DNA of 28,343 nt from positions 2,601 to 30,943 of the forward strand of contig DOMV01000308.1 of NCBI GenBank assembly GCA_003509805.1, written 5' to 3'. The stretch's first letter is position 1; every line of letters starts with the position of its first letter. A program made the translations under genes and the position numbers. The notes under the pieces were generated by a model, which was not told where the DNA came from, did not search any database, and was given only the letters and a program-made list of their open reading frames with translations. Below, piece by piece: positions 6,467 through 14,234 of the stretch. The stretch comes from Planctomycetaceae bacterium (GTDB taxonomy: Bacteria > Planctomycetota > Planctomycetia > Pirellulales > Thermoguttaceae).

Positions 6467-7369
6467 ATGCCTGATATTTCCAAAAAAACAAGCGAATACG
6501 GAGCGGAAGAGATTACCGATCTCGTCAAACTCTCCAGACGACCGACATTATTGGAAAATATCCAGCAGTATGTCGAGGAAATTGGAGATGTATTTGCAAG
6601 CCGGGTTATCTATGTCGGCGATTTTACCTCTTTTGCGGGAAATGTATTTTACTGGATGGGAGTCAAGACGGTTCGCCGGGATGCCTTGGCACGCGCCTTT
6701 TACCAAATCGGCGTCCTCAGTCTCCCCGTCGTGATGCTTACGGGCATGTTTATCGGGATGGTGCTCGCCGTCCAGTGTCATGCGCAATTCAAGGCGATCG
6801 GCATGGCAGAACGGTTGGGGGGCGCAATCAACCTCTCGCTGGTTCGGGAGCTTGGGCCCGTCCTGGCCGCGGTCATGTTGGCCGGGCGAGTCGGGTGTTC
6901 CATCGCGGCCGAACTGGGTACCATGCGTGTCACGGAACAAATCGACGCGTTGACCAGCATGGGAACCAACCCGATCTGGTATCTCGTGGTGCCCCGGTTT
7001 CTCGGTTGCCTGCTGTTGATTCCCGCATTGACCGTCATGGCCGACGTGATGGGAATCTACGGCGGAGCCTATTATTGCGTCCATGTCCTCGGTATCGAAA
7101 GCGGTCCCTATTGGGAAAATTCCTACCATTTCGTCGGCGGATTCGATATTTTCACCGGGATTTTCAAGAGCCTGTTTTTCGGGGCGGCCATTGCACTCAT
7201 CGCATGCCACCAGGGATTCCGGTGCGACGCCGGGGCCGAGGGCGTGGGCAAGGCGGCGACGGTTTCCTTCGTCGCTTCGTTCGTCATGATCCTTTTCATC
7301 GATTTGATTCTTGGAATCGTCCTGGAGCGTGTCAACCAAATGCTGGGCAACGTTCCCGGTATCGTGTAA
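6467..7369 (+). CDS. mlaE: MlaE-type phospholipid ABC permease
   Basis: The 300-residue membrane protein belongs to the MlaE/YrbE permease family of MCE lipid transporters, which move phospholipids between inner and outer membranes. An amphipathic N-terminal region is followed by about five hydrophobic helices: LSLPVVMLTGMFIGMVLAV (about 88-106), LGPVLAAVMLAGRVGCSIAAEL with the ELGTM motif, YLVVPRFLGCLLLIPAL, SLFFGAAIALIACHQGF, and VSFVASFVMILFIDLIL. The conserved EGVGKAATVSFV near the C-terminus is typical. The ATG follows a TATTAT box from the dispersed repeat and no Shine-Dalgarno. It heads the run mlaE-mlaF-mlaD and is followed 46 bp later by the ATPase gene. Confidence 0.93.
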   Translation: MPDISKKTSEYGAEEITDLVKLSRRPTLLENIQQYVEEIGDVFASRVIYVGDFTSFAGNVFYWMGVKTVRRDALARAFYQIGVLSLPVVMLTGMFIGMVLAVQCHAQFKAIGMAERLGGAINLSLVRELGPVLAAVMLAGRVGCSIAAELGTMRVTEQIDALTSMGTNPIWYLVVPRFLGCLLLIPALTVMADVMGIYGGAYYCVHVLGIESGPYWENSYHFVGGFDIFTGIFKSLFFGAAIALIACHQGFRCDAGAEGVGKAATVSFVASFVMILFIDLILGIVLERVNQMLGNVPGIV

Positions 7370-7415
7370 CCCTGAATGTGAACCTGTCCGGGCAATTCCC
7401 GATCGGATACGAACC

Positions 7416-8366
7416 ATGAGCGACCATCCCGATGAAACCCCGACCCTTTCGAAACGGCGCCGCATCATCGTCAACGACGTGTATCCGGCCGAGGAGGGTG
7501 AGTATCCTGCCGAGGCAAGGCCGCTCGAACGCGCGGTCGTCGAGGACGGACCGCCGTTTTTGCAGGTCGAATCCCTCTCGGTGGTTTTCCAACGCAACCC
7601 GGTCCTCCGTGCCATCCGCCTGACGATCAACCGTGGGGAGACGGTCGCGATCATCGGCGAATCGGGGTGCGGCAAAACGGTTTTCCTCAAATCGCTCATC
7701 GGCTTGATCGAGCCCGAGTACCGGCAGGGAAACGTGTTGTTCGACGGGAACGATTTTTATGGAATGACGACGCGGCAGCAGACGCGGGAACGGATGCGAT
7801 TCGGCTTCGTTTTCCAACAGGCGGCGTTGTTCGACAGCATGAGCATCGGCGAAAACATCTCTTTCCCGCTCGAACAGCATACGATGAAAACGGACGAAGA
7901 GATGGAGGCGATCGTCCTCAGGCTCCTCGCGGAAGTCGGACTCCCGCCGAGCGTCCATGCAAAACGGCCCGGGGAATTGTCGGGGGGGATGCGGAAACGG
8001 GCCGGCTTCGCGCGGGCCTTGGCGATGGGACCCGAGGTCATGCTGTACGACGAGCCGACGACGGGGCTCGACCCGATCATGAGCGACGTTATCAACGAAT
8101 TGATTATCAATACGAAAAAGCAGCACGAGGTGACCGGCATCATGGTCACGCACGACATGAAATCGGCGAAAAAAGTCGCCGACCGCATCATCATGTTTTA
8201 TCCCCTTTCCCGGCTCGAACCGGAGGAGCCGCAAATCATTTTCGACGGAACGCCGGAAGAGATCGATCGTTGCCGCGACCCCCGCGTTTCGCAGTTCATT
8301 CGCGGCGAGGCGCGGGAACGGCTCATGGAAATGACCGAGGCGTACAAACCTCAATACCCCGAATAA
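7416..8366 (+). CDS. mlaF: MlaF-type ABC transporter ATPase
   Basis: The 316-residue ATPase drives the MlaE permease. All ABC motifs are intact: Walker A GESGCGKT (81-88), Q-loop FVFQQAALFDSMSIGENI (131-148), signature LSGGMRKRAGFARAL (188-202), Walker B VMLYDEPTTGLDP (208-220), and the switch histidine in THDM. The first 45 residues are an extra acidic and basic leader (KRRRIIVNDVYPAEEGEYP) before the ABC core begins at LQVESLSVVF; its role is unknown. The frame extends upstream into mlaE, but the ATG at 7416 fits the permease stop and the family. The C-terminal tail carries the usual FDGTPEEI element. Confidence 0.94.
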   Translation: MSDHPDETPTLSKRRRIIVNDVYPAEEGEYPAEARPLERAVVEDGPPFLQVESLSVVFQRNPVLRAIRLTINRGETVAIIGESGCGKTVFLKSLIGLIEPEYRQGNVLFDGNDFYGMTTRQQTRERMRFGFVFQQAALFDSMSIGENISFPLEQHTMKTDEEMEAIVLRLLAEVGLPPSVHAKRPGELSGGMRKRAGFARALAMGPEVMLYDEPTTGLDPIMSDVINELIINTKKQHEVTGIMVTHDMKSAKKVADRIIMFYPLSRLEPEEPQIIFDGTPEEIDRCRDPRVSQFIRGEARERLMEMTEAYKPQYPE

Positions 8367-8435
8367 ACGAGCATTCGAACCCAACGATCATTCGACTTCA
8401 ACCGGCTGCGGTATATTTGCCTTCCCAATAATATC

Positions 8436-10388
8436 ATGAACAACCATCGCATAGAACTTCGGATAGGGATCGTGGTTATCACGGCGACGATTTGCCTGAT
8501 TTACCTGGCGATCCAGTTCGGCAAGGACTCGCTGTTCAATTTCGGAAGCGAGTACAAGATCATCGCCCGCTTCGACTCGGCGCCGGGCCTGGTCCTGGGG
8601 ACCCCGATTTTCAAAAACGGCGTCAAAATCGGCCGTGTCGGGAGCGTTCAACTCGTCGACGACGACCGGGAAGTCGAGGTGCTCCTTTTGATCCAGATTG
8701 ATCGCAAGCTGTATACCAATGAAGAATGCGTCATCAAGACGCCGCCGATCATGGGAACGACGACGGTCGAATTTTCCAGGAAAAAAGGATACGTCGGTGA
8801 CATCGAACCGATCACGGAGGGCGGCCCCCCGATCCGCGGCGCGGTACCGGGCGACCTGTTTAATTCCGTAACGGAAATAGAACAGCAGATGACCGTCGCG
8901 ATCAACAACGTTTCGCTGGCCGCGTCGAACCTGGCGGATCTCATGGGCCGGCTCAACATCTTCGTCGGGACGCCGGAGGAAATCGCCGAAAAACAACAGC
9001 GCCTGGACGATACGATCGCCGAAGCACGGCGGACGATGGCGTCGTTCTGTAGCCTGAGCGACAATATCAACGACATCGTCAGCGATCCCGAAATCAACGC
9101 GAGTATCAGGAATACGACCTGCCAGTTCCCGGAAACCGTCAAGGAGAGCCGGGCCTTGATCGCGGAATCGCAACGGTTTTTGACCGATCTGCACGGCACA
9201 TCCGCCAAGATCAACGAAATGGTCGGGAAGATCGACCGACAAATCGACGCAGCCGAACCGTTCGTACAGTCGGTCGGAGCCGACGGCCCCCGGATTACCG
9301 CTTCGCTTCGCCAAAGCGCGGAAAAGTTGAACGGCTTTTTCGACGAGTTGACCACGCTCGTCCAGGCGGTGAACAATGCCGACGGTTCCATCAAGAAATT
9401 GCTGAACGATTCGACGTTGTACGACAATATCCAGCAAACGGTCCTCAATGCCGAGCAACTGACGGCGGAATTACGGCCTGCGGTCGCGGAAATCCGGCCC
9501 CTGATCCGTGATACGAAACCGGTGATCGACAACGCAAAAGTGTTTACCGACAAATTGGCCCGAAATCCGAGTGAAATCATTTCCGGGGTGTTCCGGAAAA
9601 AACCGCCGATCAAGGGCAGCCTGCCGCAATGGGGAGACGGTCTTGGAAGCGACGGGATTTGCGAAACGGATCTCGCCGTCCTTCGTGCCGGGTCGCCGCC
9701 GATTTGTACCGTCGGAAACCTGGCAGGCCGGTATTCTTCTCCGGAAACATATTCCACATATCCCTCCTATTCTGCCGAGAATGTCGAGGCAGCGGAAGCA
9801 TACGGGGCCAATTATGGAGACGACGTATCCGGGTCGGCTTATTATGCCGCATATTCCATGCCGGTCAAGGAAACGAAGAGCCATTGTTTCTCTTTTTTAT
9901 GGCCATTCGGTAAAAAATCGCGGAAAGCGACCACGCATTCTCCCGATTGTCCGTATCATCACATGCGAATCGATGCCGGAAACGGCACGTATAGCGACAG
10001 ATATGACGGAACGCTCGTCGAAATGACCAATGAAATGGAGGCCGATTACGTGGATTCCGATATCGAACCGGCGCCGCTGAATCCCACATTGCGGGAATCG
10101 CCGCCGTTCCCGGTTTTATCCGGCGAAAAAGAAATCATGGGCGAAATACCACTCGATCTCAACGGGCCGATCCTGGAAACGCCTATTGGCACGCCACAAC
10201 TTGCGCCGATCCCGGATTTTTCCCATATTCCCAATCATGCCCGGCGTGACATGGCAGTGGAAACACGTCAGGAAAAGCATGAATCGCCGTTGACCGCCCC
10301 CAACTCCCAATCGACGTCTTCACCGCAAATCTCCCGGTCGTCCCGCACACCGCAATTGGTTTTCACACCGGAAACGACGGTGAGATAG
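8436..10388 (+). CDS. mlaD: MlaD-type MCE domain protein with long tail
   Basis: This 650-residue protein has one N-terminal membrane anchor (IVVITATICLIYLAIQF, about 12-28) and one MCE domain (about 38-125, with RFDSAPGLVLGTPIFKNGVKIGRVGSV). A long helical region follows (about 145-380), with repeated heptad-like segments ending in ELRPAVAEIRPLIRDTKPVI. Such helices form the tunnel or needle of MCE lipid-transfer assemblies. The last 240 residues are unusual: a Tyr/Ser/Ala-rich low-complexity stretch (YSSPETYSTYPSYSAENVEA), a lysine-rich patch with FWPFGKK-like sequence, CPYHHM, and a proline-rich end. I know no domain for this tail. It is the substrate-binding partner of the MlaE/MlaF pair, on the outer face of the inner membrane. 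Confidence 0.9.
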   Translation: MNNHRIELRIGIVVITATICLIYLAIQFGKDSLFNFGSEYKIIARFDSAPGLVLGTPIFKNGVKIGRVGSVQLVDDDREVEVLLLIQIDRKLYTNEECVIKTPPIMGTTTVEFSRKKGYVGDIEPITEGGPPIRGAVPGDLFNSVTEIEQQMTVAINNVSLAASNLADLMGRLNIFVGTPEEIAEKQQRLDDTIAEARRTMASFCSLSDNINDIVSDPEINASIRNTTCQFPETVKESRALIAESQRFLTDLHGTSAKINEMVGKIDRQIDAAEPFVQSVGADGPRITASLRQSAEKLNGFFDELTTLVQAVNNADGSIKKLLNDSTLYDNIQQTVLNAEQLTAELRPAVAEIRPLIRDTKPVIDNAKVFTDKLARNPSEIISGVFRKKPPIKGSLPQWGDGLGSDGICETDLAVLRAGSPPICTVGNLAGRYSSPETYSTYPSYSAENVEAAEAYGANYGDDVSGSAYYAAYSMPVKETKSHCFSFLWPFGKKSRKATTHSPDCPYHHMRIDAGNGTYSDRYDGTLVEMTNEMEADYVDSDIEPAPLNPTLRESPPFPVLSGEKEIMGEIPLDLNGPILETPIGTPQLAPIPDFSHIPNHARRDMAVETRQEKHESPLTAPNSQSTSSPQISRSSRTPQLVFTPETTVR

Positions 10389-10483
10389 TTTGCGCAATAT
10401 GGCGATTTTACAGAAAGTTTGATCGGCGAATCGACATCAGGCCGAGCGGCTGAAGACCAACAGACGCTTCCATCGGGAAACAA

Positions 10484-10516
10484 CCGTTCCGTCCAAAATT
10501 CCACTGGACGGAATGG
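10484..10516. promoter_or_regulatory. Strong 12-bp inverted repeat before stator genes
   Basis: CCGTTCCGTCCA and TGGACGGAATGG pair over 12 positions (one G-T) around a 9-base loop. No U-run follows, so it is a weak candidate terminator for mlaD. It could equally be a regulatory stem or an operator for the downstream genes. Confidence 0.55.
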
Positions 10517-10521
10517 TGACA

Positions 10522-10533
10522 ATCATATATGAT
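10522..10533. promoter_or_regulatory. Perfect 12-bp AT-rich palindrome
   Basis: ATCATATATGAT is a perfect palindrome, 46 bp before the preferred start of the channel gene. It overlaps an alternative ATG at 10529 and contains a TATAT core that could serve as a -10 region or repressor site. Confidence 0.4.
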
Positions 10534-10579
10534 CCGGCCTTTCCGGTTTTTGAATTTCGACGGTGAAAGTAAAGAAGAG

Positions 10580-11956
10580 ATGAATACGAAAAAACGCAAG
10601 AATGCGACGCCACCTTCCAAGCACCTTATCACCTGGTCGCTTTTGTGGGGGGGATTGCTTTCCATCGGTTTTTACGGCGCCGTGCAAAACGGCGTCATAT
10701 CCAACCCGTTGGTCCTGCAATACTGTACGGCACACCCGATCGAATATGTAATCGTCATCATGTTCTTCGTCGGGCTCGCCTTCCTCGGCGTCAAGTATTT
10801 CGAACTGCTTTGCCAACGTGCGATGCTCGGCAAAGGAGAAATTCTCCCGGCCCGCGAGAGAGAGCGGGTCCCGGTCGGTTTTTGTACCTCCTACCAGGAA
10901 TTACTGGAGGAACATCTTCGCAACAACAAAGGCAAAACGACGTATCACACCGACCGTTTGCATGCCGCCCTGGTTTTTTTGCGGGCCGGCGGAGACCCTG
11001 AGATGCTCGACATGGAACTGCGGTACATGTCGGACGACGACATGAATGCCGCGGACGGCGAGTACGGATTCGTCCGGACGATCCTTTGGGCGGTCCCGAT
11101 GCTCGGCTTTCTCGGAACGGTCGTCGGGATCACCCAGGCCCTGGGCAATCTGGATTTGAACGCGATCAACGAATCGAGCAAGGCGCTCTCGGCGGGCCTT
11201 TCCGTCGCGTTCGACACGACGGCGCTTGCCATCGGATTGGATCTCGTACTTTATTTCTTCCAGTTTCTCACTTACCGAAAAGAAATGCAAATGCTCCGGG
11301 ATGTCGACCGGATGCTCGAACAAGAGTTGCGCGGCCGGTTTCTTCCCGACGAAGATCGCCACGCCGGCAACACGGGCGAAATCGTCGCCGTCCGGAAAAT
11401 GCTTTCCCGGGTCGTCGATTCGCTTGAAGGGCTTACCCGGTCCCAAACAGAAATCTGGAATCGGGCGTTGGGAACCGCGAACGATCGTTTCGCGACCTTG
11501 GCGGCCGAAAGCGCCCTCATGGTCAAATCGGCGCTCGCCTCGGCGATGAACGAGACGGCCGTCAAGCATACGGAAGGTTTCGCGGCGCTTGAAAAACGCC
11601 TGCACGAGGAAATGCGAACGGATACCTTGCGTTTTACCGACGGATTACGGGCGAATGTCGAGGCGCTCGTATCGCTCCAGAACGCGATCACTTCGGACAC
11701 CGAGGCCGCCAAATCGGCAACCGACGCCGCCTCCCGGCTCACGGTCCTGGAAGAGCGTCTCAACGCCAATCTGGCGGCGCTCGCGCAGGTCGGCGATTTC
11801 GAACAGACGGTTCATTCCCTCTCGGCCGCGATCCATTTACTGAATTCGAAATACAACCTCACTATCGCGGAAAGTGTGAACCTGCGAACACCGAAGGCGG
11901 GCAACGCGAAGCGGGAAAACGACGGGGAAACCGGTGAAAAAGGATACGCCGCATGA
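10580..11956 (+). CDS. MotA/TolQ/ExbB-like channel subunit with long tail
   Basis: The 458-residue protein has the four-helix plan of the MotA/TolQ/ExbB proton-channel family: helices about 16-36, 55-75, 166-188 and 208-231. The diagnostic part is VPMLGFLGTVVGITQALGN (helix 3) and GLSVAFDTTALAIGLDLVLYF (helix 4). After residue 240 comes a cytoplasmic tail of about 220 residues, mostly Ala/Glu/Lys/Arg helices likely to form coiled coil. Such tails occur in some specialised stators (ZorA of Zorya) but not in TolQ or ExbB. The start is uncertain: ATG at 10529 would add MIRPFRFLNFDGESKEE but overlaps a palindrome; 10580 gives the usual basic N-terminus. Its stop overlaps the next gene by four bases, a strong sign of an operon. 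Confidence 0.85.
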   Translation: MNTKKRKNATPPSKHLITWSLLWGGLLSIGFYGAVQNGVISNPLVLQYCTAHPIEYVIVIMFFVGLAFLGVKYFELLCQRAMLGKGEILPARERERVPVGFCTSYQELLEEHLRNNKGKTTYHTDRLHAALVFLRAGGDPEMLDMELRYMSDDDMNAADGEYGFVRTILWAVPMLGFLGTVVGITQALGNLDLNAINESSKALSAGLSVAFDTTALAIGLDLVLYFFQFLTYRKEMQMLRDVDRMLEQELRGRFLPDEDRHAGNTGEIVAVRKMLSRVVDSLEGLTRSQTEIWNRALGTANDRFATLAAESALMVKSALASAMNETAVKHTEGFAALEKRLHEEMRTDTLRFTDGLRANVEALVSLQNAITSDTEAAKSATDAASRLTVLEERLNANLAALAQVGDFEQTVHSLSAAIHLLNSKYNLTIAESVNLRTPKAGNAKRENDGETGEKGYAA

Positions 11957-14178
11957 AAAAGAAAGCCGTTTTTCCGGGGCGACGCGCCGCCGGGAACGGA
12001 AATGTCGTTTCGCTTTTTCCTTTCCTCGCGGTCTTGCTGTGTACGATGGGCGCGCTCATCATGCTCCTTGTCGTGATCGCGCAGAGTGTCCGTCAACAGC
12101 CGGAATCGGCCGACTTGGAAATCGCGCGCTCGGCCCCGGTGCCCGAAACCGCCGTTTCGGAGGACAAACCGCAGCAGCCGGATACGGAACCGGTTGACGC
12201 GGCGTTGCCGAGTGTCGAAGAGGCGCGGGAACAACGTCGTTTGATCGCGATGCAGGCGGAAGATGCCGCCTGGTTTTCCGGGGAACTGGAGGAATCGCGA
12301 AAAAAACTGGAAGAACAGCTTGCGGCCGAACGGGCCAAACTGGCTTTCCAGGAAAAACAGGCCCAGGACCGGAGAGAAGAAATCGAACGGCTCCTGAAAG
12401 TGGCGAGGGAAGTCGAAAGATCGGGGCTCGATAAAACGGAAGAGAAGTCGCAACAGCGCGAATTGTTGAAATCCAAAACGGAAGCATTGGCCCGATCCGA
12501 AGAGGACCTGAAGCGGCTTCGGCAGGAAATCGCTTCAAAACCGCGGTCCTATGCGATCGTTCCCTTCCAAGGGCGGGACGGGACGTTCCGTAAACCGATG
12601 TTTATCGAATGCCGTGACAACAAGGTCGTTCTCCAGCCGGAAGGAATCGAATTGAACGAATCCGATTTTCTCGCGGCCGACCGGCCCGATAATGCGCTCG
12701 ATTCCGCGCTCCGGGCGGCGCGTCAATACATGGTGGAAACGAACCAACTCGGTCGCGACGAGGAACCGTACCCGTTGTTTGTCGTCCGGCCGTCCGGGAT
12801 CGACATTTTCGGGGTCGCCAAATCTTCGCTCGGAACCTGGTCGGGTGATTTCGGTTACGAATTGATGGAGGAAAACGTTGTCATCGACTATCCGCCCCTC
12901 AACCGGGAACAGCGGCAGCGAATGGACACGCAGGTTCTCCGGGCGCGTGAAAGACTCGAAGGGCTCATCGCCATGCGCTACGAGGAAATGCGACGGCGAC
13001 CCACCCGGCAATATCGTATCGGCCCGGGAGGAAAAGTGGAACGCGTCGACGGCGGACGGGAATTTTTGCGAGGGGGTCGTTCCATCGCCGGGCGTGATGA
13101 AGCGGATCCACCGGGCAGGTCGAACAATCCGGACGGTTCGAACGGTTCGCCTCGAACGGATGGAAACGCTCCGTCGAACGGAACCTATGCCCGTTCCCGT
13201 GTCGGCGCACCGATCGCTTCTCACGGACACGGCTCATTCCCGGGAGACACGGATGAACGGTCGTCCGGAAATCATTGGGAAGCGGCCGGTGCAAACGGAT
13301 TTCCCGGCGGTATGCCGGCGAACCCGGAGGGAACCGTAAGCGGCGACACGGCTCAGGAAAGGCCCGGCTCGCAGTGGTCCGGCGTTCAAGTATCCGGCGT
13401 TCAGGGGCAATCGCGAAATCATCCTGAACCGGGGGAACTATCGGGGGCGGTATCGAAAGAGAACGCGACTCCGGAAAAAACCGGCGGCCGCGTGTCGGAA
13501 GACGGTATGGCGGCAGACGGCGGCGCCCATCATACACTCTCTTCCGGCACTGCATCCTCCGGCAATGCGTCCTCCGGCAATGCATCCTCCGGCACTGCAT
13601 CCTCCGGCAATGCATCCTCCGGCAATGCATCCTCCGGCAATGCGTCGGACAACGCGTCGCACAATATATCGCACAACACCTCCGGCAGTTCGGAAACGAC
13701 ACCGGGCGCGGTACCGGGAATGGCCAGTCCTTTTACGCTCGGAGACGGCTCCTCGACACAATTGCAGACGCCGACGATCCAGATCGGAACCATGCAGCCG
13801 GATAACTGGGGATTGCCCGACGCGGCGGCCAAATCGGTAGCGGTTTCGCGCACCGTCAAAATCCGGTGTGAACAAGACGCGTTCACGCTTCCCGCCCAAC
13901 CGGGACTCCGGCGGCCCGTACGCATTGACATTCCGGTCGACGCTTCGATTGATACCCGGATGGATGCTCGGATCGGCGCTCCGGCGGCGACGCGAACGGC
14001 GACCGGCGCGTTGGTCAAAGTCCTTTGGAATTACATGGAAACCTGGGGGACGGCCGGGGAACGGCAATACTGGCAGCCTGTCCTTAAAGTCCAGGTCGAA
14101 CCCGGAGCCGAATTCCGTTTTGAGGAACTCCGCCGCACTTTGCACAACAGCGGCATCCTGATTGAAAGACAAAACTGA
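11953..14178 (+). CDS. ExbD/TolR-like partner 1, lacking the helix Asp
   Basis: The 741-residue protein has a basic N-terminus, one membrane helix (FPFLAVLLCTMGALIMLLV, 22-40), coiled coil (about 80-185), a compact segment (about 190-345), a long Gly/Ser/Asn-rich linker (about 350-590) including a GNASS pentapeptide array, and a C-terminal piece (VLKVQVEPGAEF, then FEELRRTLHNSGILIE). That end resembles the ExbD/TolR periplasmic strand-helix-strand pattern. Its helix aligns with that of the gene at 14235, but the residue matching that protein's Asp20 is Ala26. Bulk of the protein is predicted outside the inner membrane. I know of no assigned function. It overlaps the channel gene by four bases, so the two are surely coexpressed. 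Confidence 0.8.
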   Translation: MKKKAVFPGRRAAGNGNVVSLFPFLAVLLCTMGALIMLLVVIAQSVRQQPESADLEIARSAPVPETAVSEDKPQQPDTEPVDAALPSVEEAREQRRLIAMQAEDAAWFSGELEESRKKLEEQLAAERAKLAFQEKQAQDRREEIERLLKVAREVERSGLDKTEEKSQQRELLKSKTEALARSEEDLKRLRQEIASKPRSYAIVPFQGRDGTFRKPMFIECRDNKVVLQPEGIELNESDFLAADRPDNALDSALRAARQYMVETNQLGRDEEPYPLFVVRPSGIDIFGVAKSSLGTWSGDFGYELMEENVVIDYPPLNREQRQRMDTQVLRARERLEGLIAMRYEEMRRRPTRQYRIGPGGKVERVDGGREFLRGGRSIAGRDEADPPGRSNNPDGSNGSPRTDGNAPSNGTYARSRVGAPIASHGHGSFPGDTDERSSGNHWEAAGANGFPGGMPANPEGTVSGDTAQERPGSQWSGVQVSGVQGQSRNHPEPGELSGAVSKENATPEKTGGRVSEDGMAADGGAHHTLSSGTASSGNASSGNASSGTASSGNASSGNASSGNASDNASHNISHNTSGSSETTPGAVPGMASPFTLGDGSSTQLQTPTIQIGTMQPDNWGLPDAAAKSVAVSRTVKIRCEQDAFTLPAQPGLRRPVRIDIPVDASIDTRMDARIGAPAATRTATGALVKVLWNYMETWGTAGERQYWQPVLKVQVEPGAEFRFEELRRTLHNSGILIERQN
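13543..13647 (+). repeat. 15-bp in-frame tandem repeat, 7 units
   Basis: Seven units of TCCGGCAATGCATCC, with variants GGCACT and GCGTC, encode Ser-Gly-Asn/Thr-Ala-Ser. The multiple-of-three unit keeps the frame, so copy number could vary without breaking the protein. It lies in the extracytoplasmic linker. Confidence 0.95.
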
Positions 14179-14234
14179 AAGCCACGAAAACCGGAAACCC
14201 GACCGTCGCTTCCTGATCGACGGTCCATCGATTC

